Part shown: positions 37,399-48,890 of the stretch, one piece after another
How the letters are laid out: every line of letters starts with the position of its first letter
How positions within the stretch are numbered: the stretch's first letter is position 1
Source of the DNA: Diphasiastrum complanatum
Taxonomy: Eukaryota; Streptophyta; Lycopodiopsida; Lycopodiales; Lycopodiaceae
Reading direction: 5' to 3'
Length of the DNA stretch: 64,000 nt
Assembly: GCA_029204225.1 (NCBI GenBank)
Contig: CM055107.1
Location: 173,331-237,330, forward strand
The notes under the pieces: model-generated
Told to the model about the DNA's origin: nothing
Database searches by the model: none
What the model saw: the letters and a program-made list of their open reading frames with translations, nothing else
Translations under genes and position numbers: made by a program

Positions 37399-37410
37399 TG
37401 GTATCAGAAC
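37399..37410 (+). other. Gypsy B primer-binding site
   Basis: TGGTATCAGAAC differs by one base from the standard initiator-Met primer site. The leader behind it (to about 38040) holds the same palindrome-bearing repeat as gypsy A. Confidence 0.85.
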
Positions 37411-38040
37411 TAGACAAAGAATGGTAACCTTTCTAACCTTCTTCAAGTTCTATTAAGATCACCAACTAAGCTTTTTTTTGGAGAATATTATAGGCTTTTC
37501 TAGTTGTAGGAAGCTTGTAGTTGAAGTACCCAATGAATCTAGTTCTTTTTGGAAGAGAGTAGTGATGCTTATAAAATTGTTTAAAGGCTGATTTTTTATC
37601 ATGTTAGAGAAGTTTAAAAGTGGGCTTTGGGTTTTTAAAAGTTTGGAAAAAGATCTGTGGGATAGGTAGAGGAAGTCTTCCTCTACATACACAAATTTTT
37701 TTTGGCAAAAAGATTGATTCTAGCTATGTGTTTTGATCAAAACTAGTGTTTTTTTTGAATAAATGAAGTGTTTCAAGTTCTGATTTTCATTTTGAAGTTC
37801 TATTTTTCAGACCTGTAAATTTGAAAATCAGATCTAAAAAGTGAAGTTTTCATTCAAACTTCATTAGTTACACCTTTCTATCTCCTAGTTTCATGAAGAT
37901 GGCAATGTAGGAAGGGAATGTTAGTGTGACTTTGTGCATAAAACAAGTTTTGAAATTTTGTTTTTTGTCATTTTGAAGTTCTGATTTTCAGACCTGTAAA
38001 TCTGAAAATCTAAAAATATGAAAATTGAATTTTCATAAAG

Positions 38041-38890
38041 CTTCACAAGCTCTTGAACTATTATACCAACAAATTCAAGCCACTAATAAGCAGCTTCTTG
38101 AAACTGATCAAAGAAACCAAGACTTAGAGTCTAGGTTAGCCAATCAGAAGCAGCATGTAGTTCCACCTCCTATAAAAGTGTTTAAGAGGGAGAAGAAGGA
38201 TTGGAACTTACAAGTGGTAAGTTCTTGGTTGAATGTTTGGAGCAAATGCTTTGCCATGAACTAATTCCCTGAATCTGAGAAGTTATCCATTGTCACTACG
38301 TTCTTTGAAGGAAGAGCCTTAGTTTGGTGGGATGACTTAGTTGCAAAGGGCAGTCAACCTTGTACATGGGATGATTTAGGCAAGCTTTTTAGGGATTATT
38401 TGCTACCACTTTTAGATGACTATGAGCACTTCCAAAAATTGAGTCATCTAACCATGAATAAAGGTTTGGAACAGTTTATTCAAGATTTTCACGAGTACCC
38501 GAAGCCACTTTATAGTGATATTCCGTCTAAGTTACAAATGTTAATGTTTATTGATGGGTTACCAAAAGATTATCAAGTGGATGTTTGTAGGAACCATCCA
38601 AAAACCCTAGAAGATGCCATTAGGGCTACAAAATACTTTGATGACACACCTAAGCCACCTAGGGGTCAACAACCTAATGAGCAGAAAAAAAAATTTCAAT
38701 TTAAGAGGAAGGATAGGGAAGTTATTAATGAAACACATCCCAATTTCAACAATCCTAAGAAATCCAAGAAAACTTTAAAAATCATCATGGTGGCAATGAT
38801 AAAGCTAAAGCTCGTAAGAAGAACCCGTGCTTCAATTGCAATGGCGAGGGTCACCTTGCACGTGATTGCATCATAAAACAAGCTTCAACC
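38041..38890 (+). pseudogene. Gypsy B gag, lacking its native start
   Basis: Similarity to the gypsy A Gag begins abruptly at the ALLYQQIQATNK region. A deletion has joined the leader repeat directly to codon ~20 of gag, removing the start seen in gypsy A. A TAA at about 38262 replaces a Gln codon (CAA), and the zinc knuckle CFNCNGEGHLARDC (about 38828-38869) is in a shifted frame. Confidence 0.88.
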
Positions 38891-38917
38891 TCAGGTAATC
38901 TATCTCGAAGTAATGAG

Positions 38918-39820
38918 ATGGATGTTTGTTTTCTTAGTTCTTTAGTTTTTGGTCCTAATGACCTTATTTGCATTAAAGATAAAGTTAATAATCAAGTTCT
39001 TAATGTTCTTTTTGACACGGGATCCACTCATAACTTTATTAATGTAAATTTGGTGCAGACGCTAAACCTTCCTATCAGAAAAAGTGAGAAAAAATACCGT
39101 GTGACAATGGCATCAAGAAGTAATTTTGATTTGATGGATTTTATTGTTCCTGATGTAGAATTGCACATTTAGGATTGTTCTGAAAAACTATAATTTCATG
39201 CTATTTAATTAGCCTTTGTAAAAATTCCTCTCTAAGCTTACGGTATTGTTCTAATCTGGATTCTCTATCTGACATACACTAGAAATCTTTATCTTTTATG
39301 CATGAGAATTCTTTAATTAAGATCAAGTCTAGTTTAAGTGTTGACACTAAAAATGTTAACCCTTATTCTAAACGTGAACTTAATTCTAATTTTGATTTTA
39401 AAGTTTATTTATGTTTTCATAATGATATCATTTGCTGCAATGATGAAGAACTTAACATAAATGCCATGAATATACCCAGTGAGAACACTACAGAATTTGA
39501 AGCCTATAATGAACTTAGGCAGGAATTCAATGATGTTTTTTTAGACCTTCTTGTAGGTTTACCACCAGAAAGGATAGTTGATCATAAAATTGACCTAATA
39601 ACTAGAGCAATTCCAATCACACAGCGTCCTTATAGGATGAGTCCATCGGAAGAGGCTGAGGTAAATAGGCAATTACATGATTACCTGAAAAAGGGGTCGG
39701 TACAACCTAGTAAGTTTCCTTGGGCATCACCAGTGGTTTTGGTGGCCAAGAAGGATGGGACTATAAGGTTTTGTGTCGACTATAAGAAATTGAGCAAGGT
39801 AACCGTTAAGAATAGATATA
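38918..39820 (+). pseudogene. Gypsy B protease and first part of RT
   Basis: Retropepsin has LFDTGSTHNF near 39009. Between about 39207 and 39285 the sequence is unrelated to gypsy A, so the flap region has been replaced. The protease-RT linker (39298-39600) and the RT N-terminus ([14 protein letters not shown] near 39750) follow and end at the copia C insertion at 39820. The RT continues at 45420. Confidence 0.88.
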
Positions 39821-40470
39821 TGTGAAAGATTCAACTAGTTTCATCACATTTTGCAATATTTTTATATTTGGCATATTGAGGCCAAAACTTGTTTTAGACT
39901 TAGAGGTTGACTTTTCAAAGTTCATTAGTCTAAATTTCATTTAAATAAACACTTTTTGAAAGTGTGGGAAAGATAGAATGTGAGTTTGAGTAGATTCAAT
40001 TTGAATAAGTTGGGTACATTGAATCTAGACCCAAAATTGGTAGGGTTAGCATTTTGGTGGGAAAGCCAAGTGGCCAAATAGGGTTTGGACCTGCTATAAA
40101 AGGATGTAACTCGTGGAGAGAGTCATCTTCTCTCTTCTCTATCTCATTTCATGCTTATACATGATTCTCTTGGGTTCTACTATCCATTGGTGCACTATCT
40201 TGGCAATTGCTTGCAATTCTATGTGTAGAATGATCTATATTTGCTATTTTTGGATCCACACGTGTGAAATACAGTAGCTTGCTGGTTTTGTACGGACAAC
40301 AACAGTACATAATCATTTCATTCAAGTTTGATCAAGTTCTATTAGTGTTTGCATCTCAAATTGTGTGTAGATGCTGATTTTTCTACATTGGTGAAATTGG
40401 TAGTGTATTTCTCTTTCTAACCAAAGATCATTCAAGTAGATTGGATTTTAAGGATCTGAAATCTTTCACA
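39821..40470 (+). repeat. Copia C 5' LTR
   Basis: The ends are TG and CA, with the perfect terminal inverted repeat TGTGAAAG / CTTTCACA. A TATA-like CTATAAAAGG lies near 40093. The 12 bases right after it (40471-40482) are a perfect TGGTATCAGAGC primer site. Confidence 0.95.
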
Positions 40471-41068
40471 TGGTATCAGAGCTTGTGTTTCAGGTTATGA
40501 AGGAGGAAATCAGATCTATCAATGATTTGGTGAAAATATCAAGTCTAGAGCATGCTAGAGAGGATTCTACACCAAAATCAGATTTTTTGCTTTTGTAGAT
40601 TGGATCTTTTGTAGATCAGAACACTAAATAGGTCAATATACTTGTTCAATTCCATTTTTTGAATTCACATGCTGGATTTGGCCGATTTTTGGATCATTGA
40701 GTTAAGCCTAAGTGGTGGCTTATAGACTGCATATCAAAATTTCAGCATTTGCATGTAGATTTGGAATAGTCAATTTTTTGTGATTTTGTCAAAACCCTAA
40801 TTTTGATTGGATCTCTAGATAGTGAGGTTGTTGGACTTCATTTGAGTGTGTTTCAATCTTAGGAAGTGAAAAAAGTCATTAGATTGAGGATAGATCATAG
40901 GTTGGTCAAGATTCCATGATTCTATGTGTTGCTTTGCTTGGATAAGTGCTAGAAGAGAATTTGTGAGATAGTTTCAAATCTTAGTTTCTTTTGAAAGCAT
41001 TTGTTGTTGTTCAAAGGAGTGCTTTGTGCATTGAAACAAGTTGAAAGAGAAGATCAGGTCATTGCTAC

Positions 41069-41863
41069 ATGGCAACCTCAATTGGAGTTATGTTGGAAGC
41101 CAATGATAGGCTTACCTCAAGTAACTATTCATTATGGAAAGTGAGGATGGAGTCACTTCTTGAGATGAATGATGTTTTGGATATTGTTGTAGGTTTGGAG
41201 GAGAGACCAGCAACACAACAAGATCAATTGAGGCATGACAAGAGGGCCAATAAGACTCTACACATGATAAAGATGAATGTTACCAATGAACTTCTCAAGG
41301 AAGTTGGTAAGCGTACATCATTTTTGGAAGCTTGGAATTCATTGAAGAAGCTTTATGAATCCAAGTCTACTTCTAGAGTGTTGACTCTAAGAAGGCAAAT
41401 CTTTTCTTGTTTGCAAAAGAGTGAAGAAAGTCCAAGTACTTTTGTTTTGAGACTGAAAGCATTGAATGATGAGTTAGCTTGCATAGATGAAAGCATTAAG
41501 GAAGGAGAGCTTATTCAAGTGATTCTTAATGGCTTGTTGGATGCTCATGCTAACATTGTTCAAAGTATTGCTATTCAAAAGACTTTGCCAAGTTTGATGG
41601 ATCTTCAAGAGATCTTGATCAATGAGGAATATAGGCTTCAAGCAAGAGGTGGATCTACATCGACACTTCAAGAGGATGCTGTGTTCACAAAGGGCAAATT
41701 CAAGGGCAAAACCAAAAGCAAGTGGTCTAAAGGGCAAGATCAAGTGGATGCTTCTTCAAGTGGCAAAAAGAAGGATAGATCAAAGCTCAAGTGCTTCTAT
41801 TGTGGCATCAAAGGACACTTTGCAAGTGATCAAAAGGAAGGATGTCTTGATTGGAAAAGGTAA
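41069..41863 (+). CDS. Copia C gag
   Basis: A 264-residue intact Gag reading starts MATSIGVMLEANDRL. It has the copia capsid region (SLWKVRMESLLE, LRRQIFSCLQ, LLDAHANIVQ) and a Lys-rich linker. The zinc knuckle CFYCGIKGHFASDQ lacks its final Cys because the coding jumps into integrase sequence at that point. It is the only complete Gag frame in the window. The missing last knuckle residue and the absent protease follow from one deletion near 41831. Confidence 0.88.
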   Translation: MATSIGVMLEANDRLTSSNYSLWKVRMESLLEMNDVLDIVVGLEERPATQQDQLRHDKRANKTLHMIKMNVTNELLKEVGKRTSFLEAWNSLKKLYESKSTSRVLTLRRQIFSCLQKSEESPSTFVLRLKALNDELACIDESIKEGELIQVILNGLLDAHANIVQSIAIQKTLPSLMDLQEILINEEYRLQARGGSTSTLQEDAVFTKGKFKGKTKSKWSKGQDQVDASSSGKKKDRSKLKCFYCGIKGHFASDQKEGCLDWKR

Positions 41864-43109
41864 AAGACAAGGGAAGTTGTTCAAACTTGATGCTTGTGTT
41901 ATTTCTAACCAAGTTGGATGTGTTGCAAGGGAGCAAATTTCTATTCAAGAGGTTTGGCACAAAAGGATGGGACACCTCAACTTCAAGTCATTGGAGGTAA
42001 TGGCAAGGAAGAAGGTTGTGATTGGTCTTCCAAGTTCCTTAAGTAATGACAAGCATGTTTGTGAGTCTTGTGCTTTGTCTAAGTCACATACACTACCTTA
42101 TACTAGATCTATTTCTAGATCTACAAAGCCTTTTCAACTTGTACATTCGGATATTCATGAATTTACTACAATTAGCAATAGTGGAGCTAAGATGTATGTA
42201 ACATTCATTGATGATTTTAGTAGATTTTGTTGGATCTATCTACTAAAGAGCAAGGATGAAGTGTATGATGTCTTTGTCAAGTTCAAGAATGCAAGGGAGA
42301 ACCAATTCTCCACAAAGATCAAGTGCTTGAGAGGTGACAATGGTGGTGAGTACATATCTAACAAGTTCAAGGCCTTTTGTGATGAGCATGGGATCAAGAG
42401 GGAGTATACAACATCAAGAACCCCACAACAAAATGGAGTGGCTGAAAGGAAGAATAGAACTTTATGTGAAAGTGCTAAATCTATGAGGTTAAGTGCTAAT
42501 CTTGACAAACCATTTTGGGATCAAGCTTTGTTGTGTGCCAATTTCTTGTGCAATAGGTGGCCGAGTGCTATTTTGGATGGAAGGACACCTTTTGAGATGC
42601 TATTCAAGAGGAGGCCGAGTGTCAACTTTCTAAGAACCTTTGGATGCACATGCTATGTCAACATTACTCTTGATGATAGGACCAAGGAGGATCCATCTTC
42701 AAGAAGAGGTATTTTTGTTGGATATAGTGAGGTGAGTAAAGCCTACAAGGTTTACATTCCTTCTACTAACAAAGTGATTGTTGGTAGAGATGTCATTTTT
42801 TATGAGGGAAACATTCCAAAGGTGTATTCAAGCATGATTGATGGTAAAGTAGATGGTTCTAACATTCTTGATGTTGATGAGAAGGATTCTACTTTGGATG
42901 GTGGTGATGATGGACCTTAAAAGCCAAGGAGAACATCAAGAGAAAGACAAGTACCTTCAAGGCTCACATATGATCAAAAGGGTAAGCAAGTAGTTTCTGG
43001 AAATTATGTTGCTTTCCTAGCCTCTTTGGATGAGCCTACAAGTGTAGATCAAGCAAGGAAATAAGAGGAGTGGATCCAAGCAATGGATCTTGAGTATCGA
43101 TCTCTTATG
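41864..43109 (+). pseudogene. Copia C integrase, without protease
   Basis: Directly after the truncated zinc knuckle comes the GAG-pre-integrase region (VWHKRMGHLNFKSL near 41955). The integrase core has FIDDFSRFCW near 42208, LRGDNGGEY near 42328 and PQQNGVAERKNR near 42424, so all three DDE positions can be found. The frame stays open to 42919. No DSG-type protease exists anywhere between gag and integrase. After the stop, the linker to RT (RQVPSRLTYDQ, EEWIQAMDLEYRSLMK) is recognisable up to about 43112, where copia similarity ends. Confidence 0.9.
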
Positions 43110-44190
43110 AAGAGTGGAACATCTTTTGGAGGATCTTCTTGTGTACATGGAGCTATGCAAGTGGATGGATGTTATCTTGTTGTAAAATCAAGTAATGGAT
43201 CTGGAAAAAAAAATTTGTTCAATGACTTTGATGGTCAAGTTGAAGATCAAGAGGTTGATCTCAAAGCGCTTCAACTAGTCAAAAGGGAAGTTGACAATTT
43301 GGAGCTAGTCAAGAGCATCAAAGGAGAGGTAATTGGCAAAGGTGTATGGATCTGTTTTTGCAGCATATTGAAGACTCAAGTAAGGACAAAGAAGCAGCAA
43401 AGAAGTGTTGTTCAAGTTTACTTTACTTGTTCTATCTCATGTTTGAGCAATTTCATGTGGATGTGTGCAAATTGTCAAGATATGGTAAAACTAGCTACAT
43501 TGGTGAGCATTGTTTTGATGTTGGATTTGTACTAGCATTCTTGGATGATTTTGCTGATAGAAATGAAGCTATTGGAGGTTCATTATGTCACTCATCCATG
43601 GCTAAGTTCTCAAGTGTTGAGCTATTTGGTGCCAATACTTGGAGATTGTCAATTTTTGGTGAATTCATGGTCATTTTCTTATGTCAAGTAGATCTTGAAG
43701 ATGGACTAGTGCAAACTACTTGGTTTATGGAGTCATGTGGTGCTGGATTTGCATCATTAATGTACTCACCTACTCATGGATTTCCAAGGTTTGATGGTTT
43801 CTTGTGGCAAGATGAAGATGGAGGCTCATTCATGGAGTATCATGGTGGACACAAGGCAACAAAGGACAAAGGAGGAGGAGACATGTAAGCAAAAGTTGAT
43901 CACTCACATTTATTATTTGTTTGCTGTATTTTTCCAAAGAGTTCAGAGTTGGAAGCATGGTGAAATCATTTCACTTACATTCTATTTGATTTTTCATGTT
44001 CTAGTCACATTTTTACATGTAAAATTGATGTAAGAAATAGTGAAGCATCCCAAGTGGACACTATTCTCTATATCAATTATGGTTATTTCTATTTTGAGCA
44101 TTACATGATCATTGAAAGGAGATCTATTCTTAGTAAGAAGATCATTCTTATGATGGATCAAAGTTCTATTGGCAAAAACTATGCTAGGAG
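43110..44190 (+). CDS. Foreign insert replacing the copia C RT (unknown frames)
   Basis: No reverse-transcriptase motif (YVDD or the LYGLKQAPR type) is present. Two overlapping open frames occur, 43083-43535 and 43346-43888. The second has 180 codons, with a Cys/Leu-rich middle, FLDDFADRNEA, SCGAGFASLM and a Gly/Asp-rich end (GGHKATKDKGGGDM). Neither resembles a copia domain or any family I know. The segment may be captured host coding DNA, possibly rearranged. Confidence 0.5.
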
Positions 44191-44769
44191 CATTGGAAGC
44201 TAGGAAAGCGAGTTTTGAGGTACATCATTGGAACTCAAGATTTTGGCATATTATATGAGGGATCATCACCTAATCTTTTTGGATTTTCAGATTCGGACTA
44301 TGCTGGAGATATAATGGATAGGAAATCCATTAGTTTTTATTGTATTGTCATGGGTGATGGAGCTATATCATGGATGTCAAAGAAACAAGCCACTATCTCA
44401 TTGTCATCTAGTGAGGCCGAGTACAAAGCTCTTACACATTGCACAAAGGAGATGGTATCGATCAAGAGGATGATCAAGGATCTTCACTTGCTGGATTTTT
44501 CAGAGAGCCCAATCATCTTTTCTAACAATCAATCAGCCCAAAGAATGGCATCAATCCTATCTTTCATGCTAGGAGCAAGCATATTGAGATACAATATCAT
44601 TTTGTGAGGGAGCGAGTCATTGCAAAGGAGGTGGAGCTTCAACACATGTCTTCAAGGGAATGTGTAGCTGATATCTTCACCAAAGCATTGGGAAAAGACT
44701 TGTTCATGAAGCATAGGACTTCACTTGGAGTATTATCAAAGTCTATGCTAAAACTAGTTGAAGAGGGAG
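44191..44769 (+). pseudogene. Copia C RNase H end and polypurine tract
   Basis: Copia similarity resumes with KRVLRYIIGTQDFGILY, then SDSDYAGD, GAISWMSKKQATISLSSSEAEY and ADIFTKAL, which is the RNase H region. A frameshift near 44565 breaks it. The purine tract GAAGAGGGAG (44760-44769) directly precedes the 3' LTR. Confidence 0.9.
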
Positions 44770-45419
44770 TGTGAAAGATTCAACTAGTTTCATCACATTT
44801 TGCAATATTTTCATATTTGGCATATTGAGGCCAAAACTTGTTTTAGACTTAGAGGTTGACTTTTCAAAGTTCATTAGTCTAAATTTCATTTAAATAAACA
44901 CTTTTTGAAAGTGTGGGAAAGATAGAATGCGAGTTTGAGTAGATTCAATTTGAATAAGTTGGGTACATTGAATCTAGACCCAAAATTGGTAGGGTTAGCA
45001 TTTTGGTGGGAAAGCCAAGTGGCCAAATAGGGTTTGGACCTGCTATAAAAGGATGTAACTCGTGGAGAGAGTCATCTTCTCTCTTCTCTATCTCATTTCA
45101 TGCTTATACATGGTTCTCTTGGGTTCTACTATCCATTGGTGCACTATCTTGGCAATTGCTTGCAATTCTATGTGTAGAATGATCTATATTTGTTATTTTT
45201 GGATCCACACGTGTGAAATACAGTAGCTTGCTGGTTTTGTACGGACAGCAACAGTACATAATCATTTCATTCAAGTTTGATCAAGTTCTATTAGTGTTTG
45301 CATCTCAAATTGTGTGTAGATGCTGATTTTTCTACATTGGTGAAATTGGTAGTGTATTTCTCTTTCTAACCAAAGATCATTCAAGTAGATTGGATCTTAA
45401 GGATATGAAATCTTTCACA
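44770..45419 (+). repeat. Copia C 3' LTR
   Basis: This pairs with 39821-40470, 650 bp with about seven differences by eye, and ends CTTTCACA followed by ATATC of the target. Confidence 0.95.
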
Positions 45420-47964
45420 ATATCCACTGCCGCGGATGGATGATCTAATAGACTATCTTGGTGGTGCTGGGTACTTTACCAAGATAGATTTAAGATCGGG
45501 CTACCATCAAATACGCATTAAGACAGAAGATATACCAAAAACCGGGTTTCGAACTCGCTTTGGTCACTACGAATTTTTGTTGTTGCCTTTTGGTTTGACC
45601 AATGCACCGGCAACTTTCCAACAAATGATGAATGATTTGTTCAGGCCATATTTGGGAAGATTTTTAGTGGTATTCCTAGATGATATCCTAGTGTTCAGTA
45701 AGACTTTGGCGGAACATAAAGAGCATCTTAGGATTTTCTTGGACATTATAAGAAGGGAAAAGCTCTTTGCCAAGAAGTCTAAGTGTGACTTTTTTGCTAA
45801 GGAATTGTCCTACTTGGGACATAAGATTTTCGAACGGGGGGTGGAGATTGACGTTGATCATATTCAAAGGGTTATTGATTGGCCTATTCTCACCACAATT
45901 TGGGAAATCAAGTCTTTCTTGGGGTTTGTGGGATTTTTCCGTCAGCATATTCCCCAATTTACTCGATTGGCATTTCCCCTTACCCAGGCCTTGAAAGGCT
46001 ATAAGAAGCTAAGCCGGAGGGCTAAGAGTCCACTAGTGGTGTGGACGGAGGATATGAATAATTGTTTTGAGTTGCTTAAGAAAAGTGTCACTTCGGCACC
46101 AATACTAATCATTGGAGATCCTAATAAGACTTTTGTGGTTAGGACCGATGCTAGTGATTATGCTATTGGAGCTGTGTTGATGCAGGATGGACATCCTGTG
46201 GCTTATGAAAGCAAGAAATTCAATCCTGCTCAGTCTAGGTATTATACCTATGAGAAGGAACTGTTTGCAATTGTTCATTCCTTGAAAATTTGGCGACATT
46301 ATTTGTATGGAGCCAGATTTGGAATTTTGACGGATCATCAGACTCTTCAATATTTCTGTGATGCTACATATTTAAAGGGGAGGCAAGCTAGATGAGTTGA
46401 GCTGATGCAAATCTTTCACTTTTTTATACGTTATTGTAAAAGAAGTCAAAATACTCTAGTAGATGCTTTGAGTTGGTTACCGGTTATTAATCAGTTGTGC
46501 TTTACTGTTATAGAACCGAAGTTGTTTCAGTCTCTTTAAGGACTATATGAGTCCGATCCTTTTTTTGGAAAGTATTGGCAACAAGTACTTTCGGGGGTCG
46601 ATTCAGGTCCGCAAGATTCCTCGAATCAGGGAAAGACTGAAACAAATTTTCTAATTCGAAACAGGATTTTGTTTTGTAAAGGAAAGGTGTGTGTATCAGA
46701 GAATGACACTGTAAGGGCCCAAATCTTGCATAAGTGTCATGATAGTCCATGCGCAGGACATCCGGTTATACAAAGAACACTTGACTTAGTTCGAAGGCAA
46801 TTTTGGTGGCCTAAGATGAAAAGGCAAGTAGAGGCCTATGTACTTAAATGTACTAAGTGCCAGTTAAATAAAGCAGAGAGGCTAAAAGCTAGTGGCCTAT
46901 TACATCCTTTAGATATTCCTACCGGAAAGTGGAAAAGTATATTCATGGATTTTGTGGTTGGGCTTCCACGTACATGGAAGGGCCATGATTCGGTTTGGGT
47001 CATTGTTGACAGACTTACGAAGTTTGCTCAATTTATCTCAACGAAAACTACTGTTAAAGCTTCAGAACTAGCTCAACTGTTTGTTGAGAAGCTTTTTTGA
47101 CTATACGGGCTGCCTTGCGATATTGTCAGTGACCGTGACCCAAAATTCACTGAGAATTTTTGGCAAGCAGTATTTGAAAAGTTGAAAACAACTTTAAGTT
47201 TGAGTTCTACAGATCATCCGGAATCAGACGGTCAAACGGAAAGGACTCATCAGACGATGAAGGATATCCTTCGAGCATATGTGGGCCATTGACAGTCTGA
47301 TTGGGAACAATACCTTCCACTGGTGGAATTTGCATATAACAGTGCAAAACATTCAACGACCAGATTTAGCCCTTTCATGCTTATGTATGGTTTTCAACCT
47401 CGATCACCAATTAGTGTTGGCATGAAAAACCTACGGGTGCATGCCGCAGCTGATTTCCTTTCGGATATGCAAGAAATGTTACAGCTGGCTAAAGATAGCA
47501 TAAGAAGTGCCCAGGACAAGGCAAGGCACTATGCTGATCTATCTCGAAAGCACAAGGTATTCATAGTCAACGACTGGATGTTTTTGAGAGTCCCTAGTCA
47601 CTCTAGAGGCTTGAAAACTATTAAGTGTGCAAAGTTGGCACATAGGTATTGCGATCTTTTTAAGGTTATCCAAGTGATAAATAAGGTCGCATACAAACTA
47701 GAACTTCCAGCTAACGTTGGAATTCATCCTGTTTTTCACATTAGTAAGTTGAAACCCTCATTGGGGGTTGGGGAGACCCTGGTCTCCATGGAAGATCTAG
47801 TGGAACTTCTTCGTGATGAGTCCGTGAGTGGACCACCTGAACCCGAGGCAATGGTTAATAGCCGGCAGAGAACTCTACGAAGTAGAGTGCTTCGGGAATT
47901 TTTAGTTAGGTGGAGGGGCAAATTAGAAGAGGAGGATACCTGGGAAAAGGAGGTTGATCTCTAG
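45420..47964 (+). pseudogene. Gypsy B RT (rest), RNase H, integrase and chromodomain
   Basis: RT resumes at [16 protein letters not shown], with [16 protein letters not shown] and the catalytic [10 protein letters not shown]. RNase H has RTDASDYAIGAVL (46142) and TDHQT, then TGA at 46393 in place of a Trp codon. The integrase has an intact HHCC region (HKCH to CTKCQ, about 46730-46862), catalytic-core motifs MDFVVGLP and DHPESDGQTE (47212-47241), and stops at 47098 and 47290. The C-terminal end EFLVRWRGKLEEEDTWE (about 47896-47946) is a chromodomain-like module, which places the family among the plant chromoviruses. Confidence 0.93.
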
Positions 47965-48019
47965 AAGAATTTTCCAAATTTTTTCCTACAAGGAGAAATT
48001 TAAGTTTAGGGGGAAGGAA

Positions 48020-48209
48020 TGTTACATACCTATGTAACTAGCAATACTTCAGACCCCTAATAGTCCATTTAGTGTTGGGGGCTAAATGGCAAGGTACCCT
48101 TAGGATTAAGGGTATGTGCCCTTGGATAAGGGCCGACAAGTGACTATACCTTAGTTGGAGGTATGGACTCACGTGACCCTTGGATAAGGGGTACCCTTAT
48201 TTTGGGAAT
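48020..48209 (+). repeat. Gypsy B 3' LTR, truncated
   Basis: A polypurine tract (about 48008-48019, GGGGGAAGGAA) precedes TGTTACATACC. The LTR matches 36376 onward for about 190 bp, then stops at GGTACCCTTA where segment C begins. About 830 bp are missing. Confidence 0.9.
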
Positions 48210-48890
48210 TGGGAGGAAGGCCGTGACAGAAGGACCCAGGAGGCGGCCGTACTTTCCCATTGTAAAAACCTTTTTAAACTTCTTTTTGCTGCAACTTTTT
48301 TTAACACTCACCCTGCTTTCCACTGACTCTACTCTATAGCGTGCTTCACTTTACTTCACTAAACAAGAAAAACTGACTTTCACATTGAGATGAAACTATT
48401 GGAACAAGTGATGAAAAACAAGAACTTATATGTTTTAAAAGGCATAATGTCAAAGATTTCAAAATTTTATGTATTAACCGGGCAACATGGTCTGTGCCCG
48501 GCCTCTTTCCGTTGTGTAATGGATACTTTGAAAATTTTTACATCCTCATTATGAAACATAATCAGCAGGCTGGAATGGGCAACAAATTTTCCCTGAAAAA
48601 AACAGTGACATATTCTACTTTTTAAGGAGCCCAGAAAATGGGCAGAATATGAAGGAAGTATCCTTTACGTATGAGGAAGGAATTTTTCAGTGACCTTTCC
48701 ATTGGGGAATATTGCAATAAAAGACGAGAGAGGCAGTGTTACTAAAAGCCATTATTATGGCAAAAGATATGACCCAATGAAGAAGTCACTCAAAAATTCA
48801 TTCACTTCCTTAAAGGGTGAGTGATCGAGAGACACTAACCCAGGAGACAACATGTACGACACACGATATTGCGACTCCTGCATCTATCAC
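48209..48890 (+). repeat. Segment C, left copy
   Basis: This matches 55262-55965 with small indels. The right copy lies 360 bp downstream of the RNase gene. Here the same DNA directly abuts the broken gypsy LTR. No gene is recognised in it. Confidence 0.85.

Larger units (their letters stand above)
39821..45419 (+). mobile_element. Copia C: young nested Ty1/copia element with foreign insert
   Basis: Identical-length LTRs (650 bp, 39821-40470 and 44770-45419) begin TGTGAAAG and end CTTTCACA. I counted about seven differences between them. The flanks are ATATA (39816-39820) and ATATC (45420-45424), a 5-bp target duplication with one change. The element keeps gag, integrase and the RNase H end but lacks protease motifs, and its RT region is replaced by unrelated DNA. 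It therefore must have moved, if at all, with proteins from another copy. Confidence 0.95.
36376..48209 (+). mobile_element. Gypsy B: chromovirus with nested copia C
   Basis: The 5' LTR (36376-37398), primer site, leader, gag, protease, RT, RNase H, integrase, chromodomain and polypurine tract are present. The 3' LTR is cut after about 190 bp. Copia C (39821-45419) interrupts RT. Without copia C the element would be about 6.2 kb. Stops in gag, protease, RNase H and integrase show it is dead. It sits between segment A and segment C, in the place occupied by the RNase gene in the right-hand duplicate. Confidence 0.93.

Noticed and set aside
16158-48209. Endogenous pararetrovirus (caulimovirus-like) origin of the Gag-protease-RT sequences
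   Set aside because: LTRs, initiator-Met primer sites, integrase and a chromodomain identify Ty3/gypsy retrotransposons, and no movement-protein sequence was seen.
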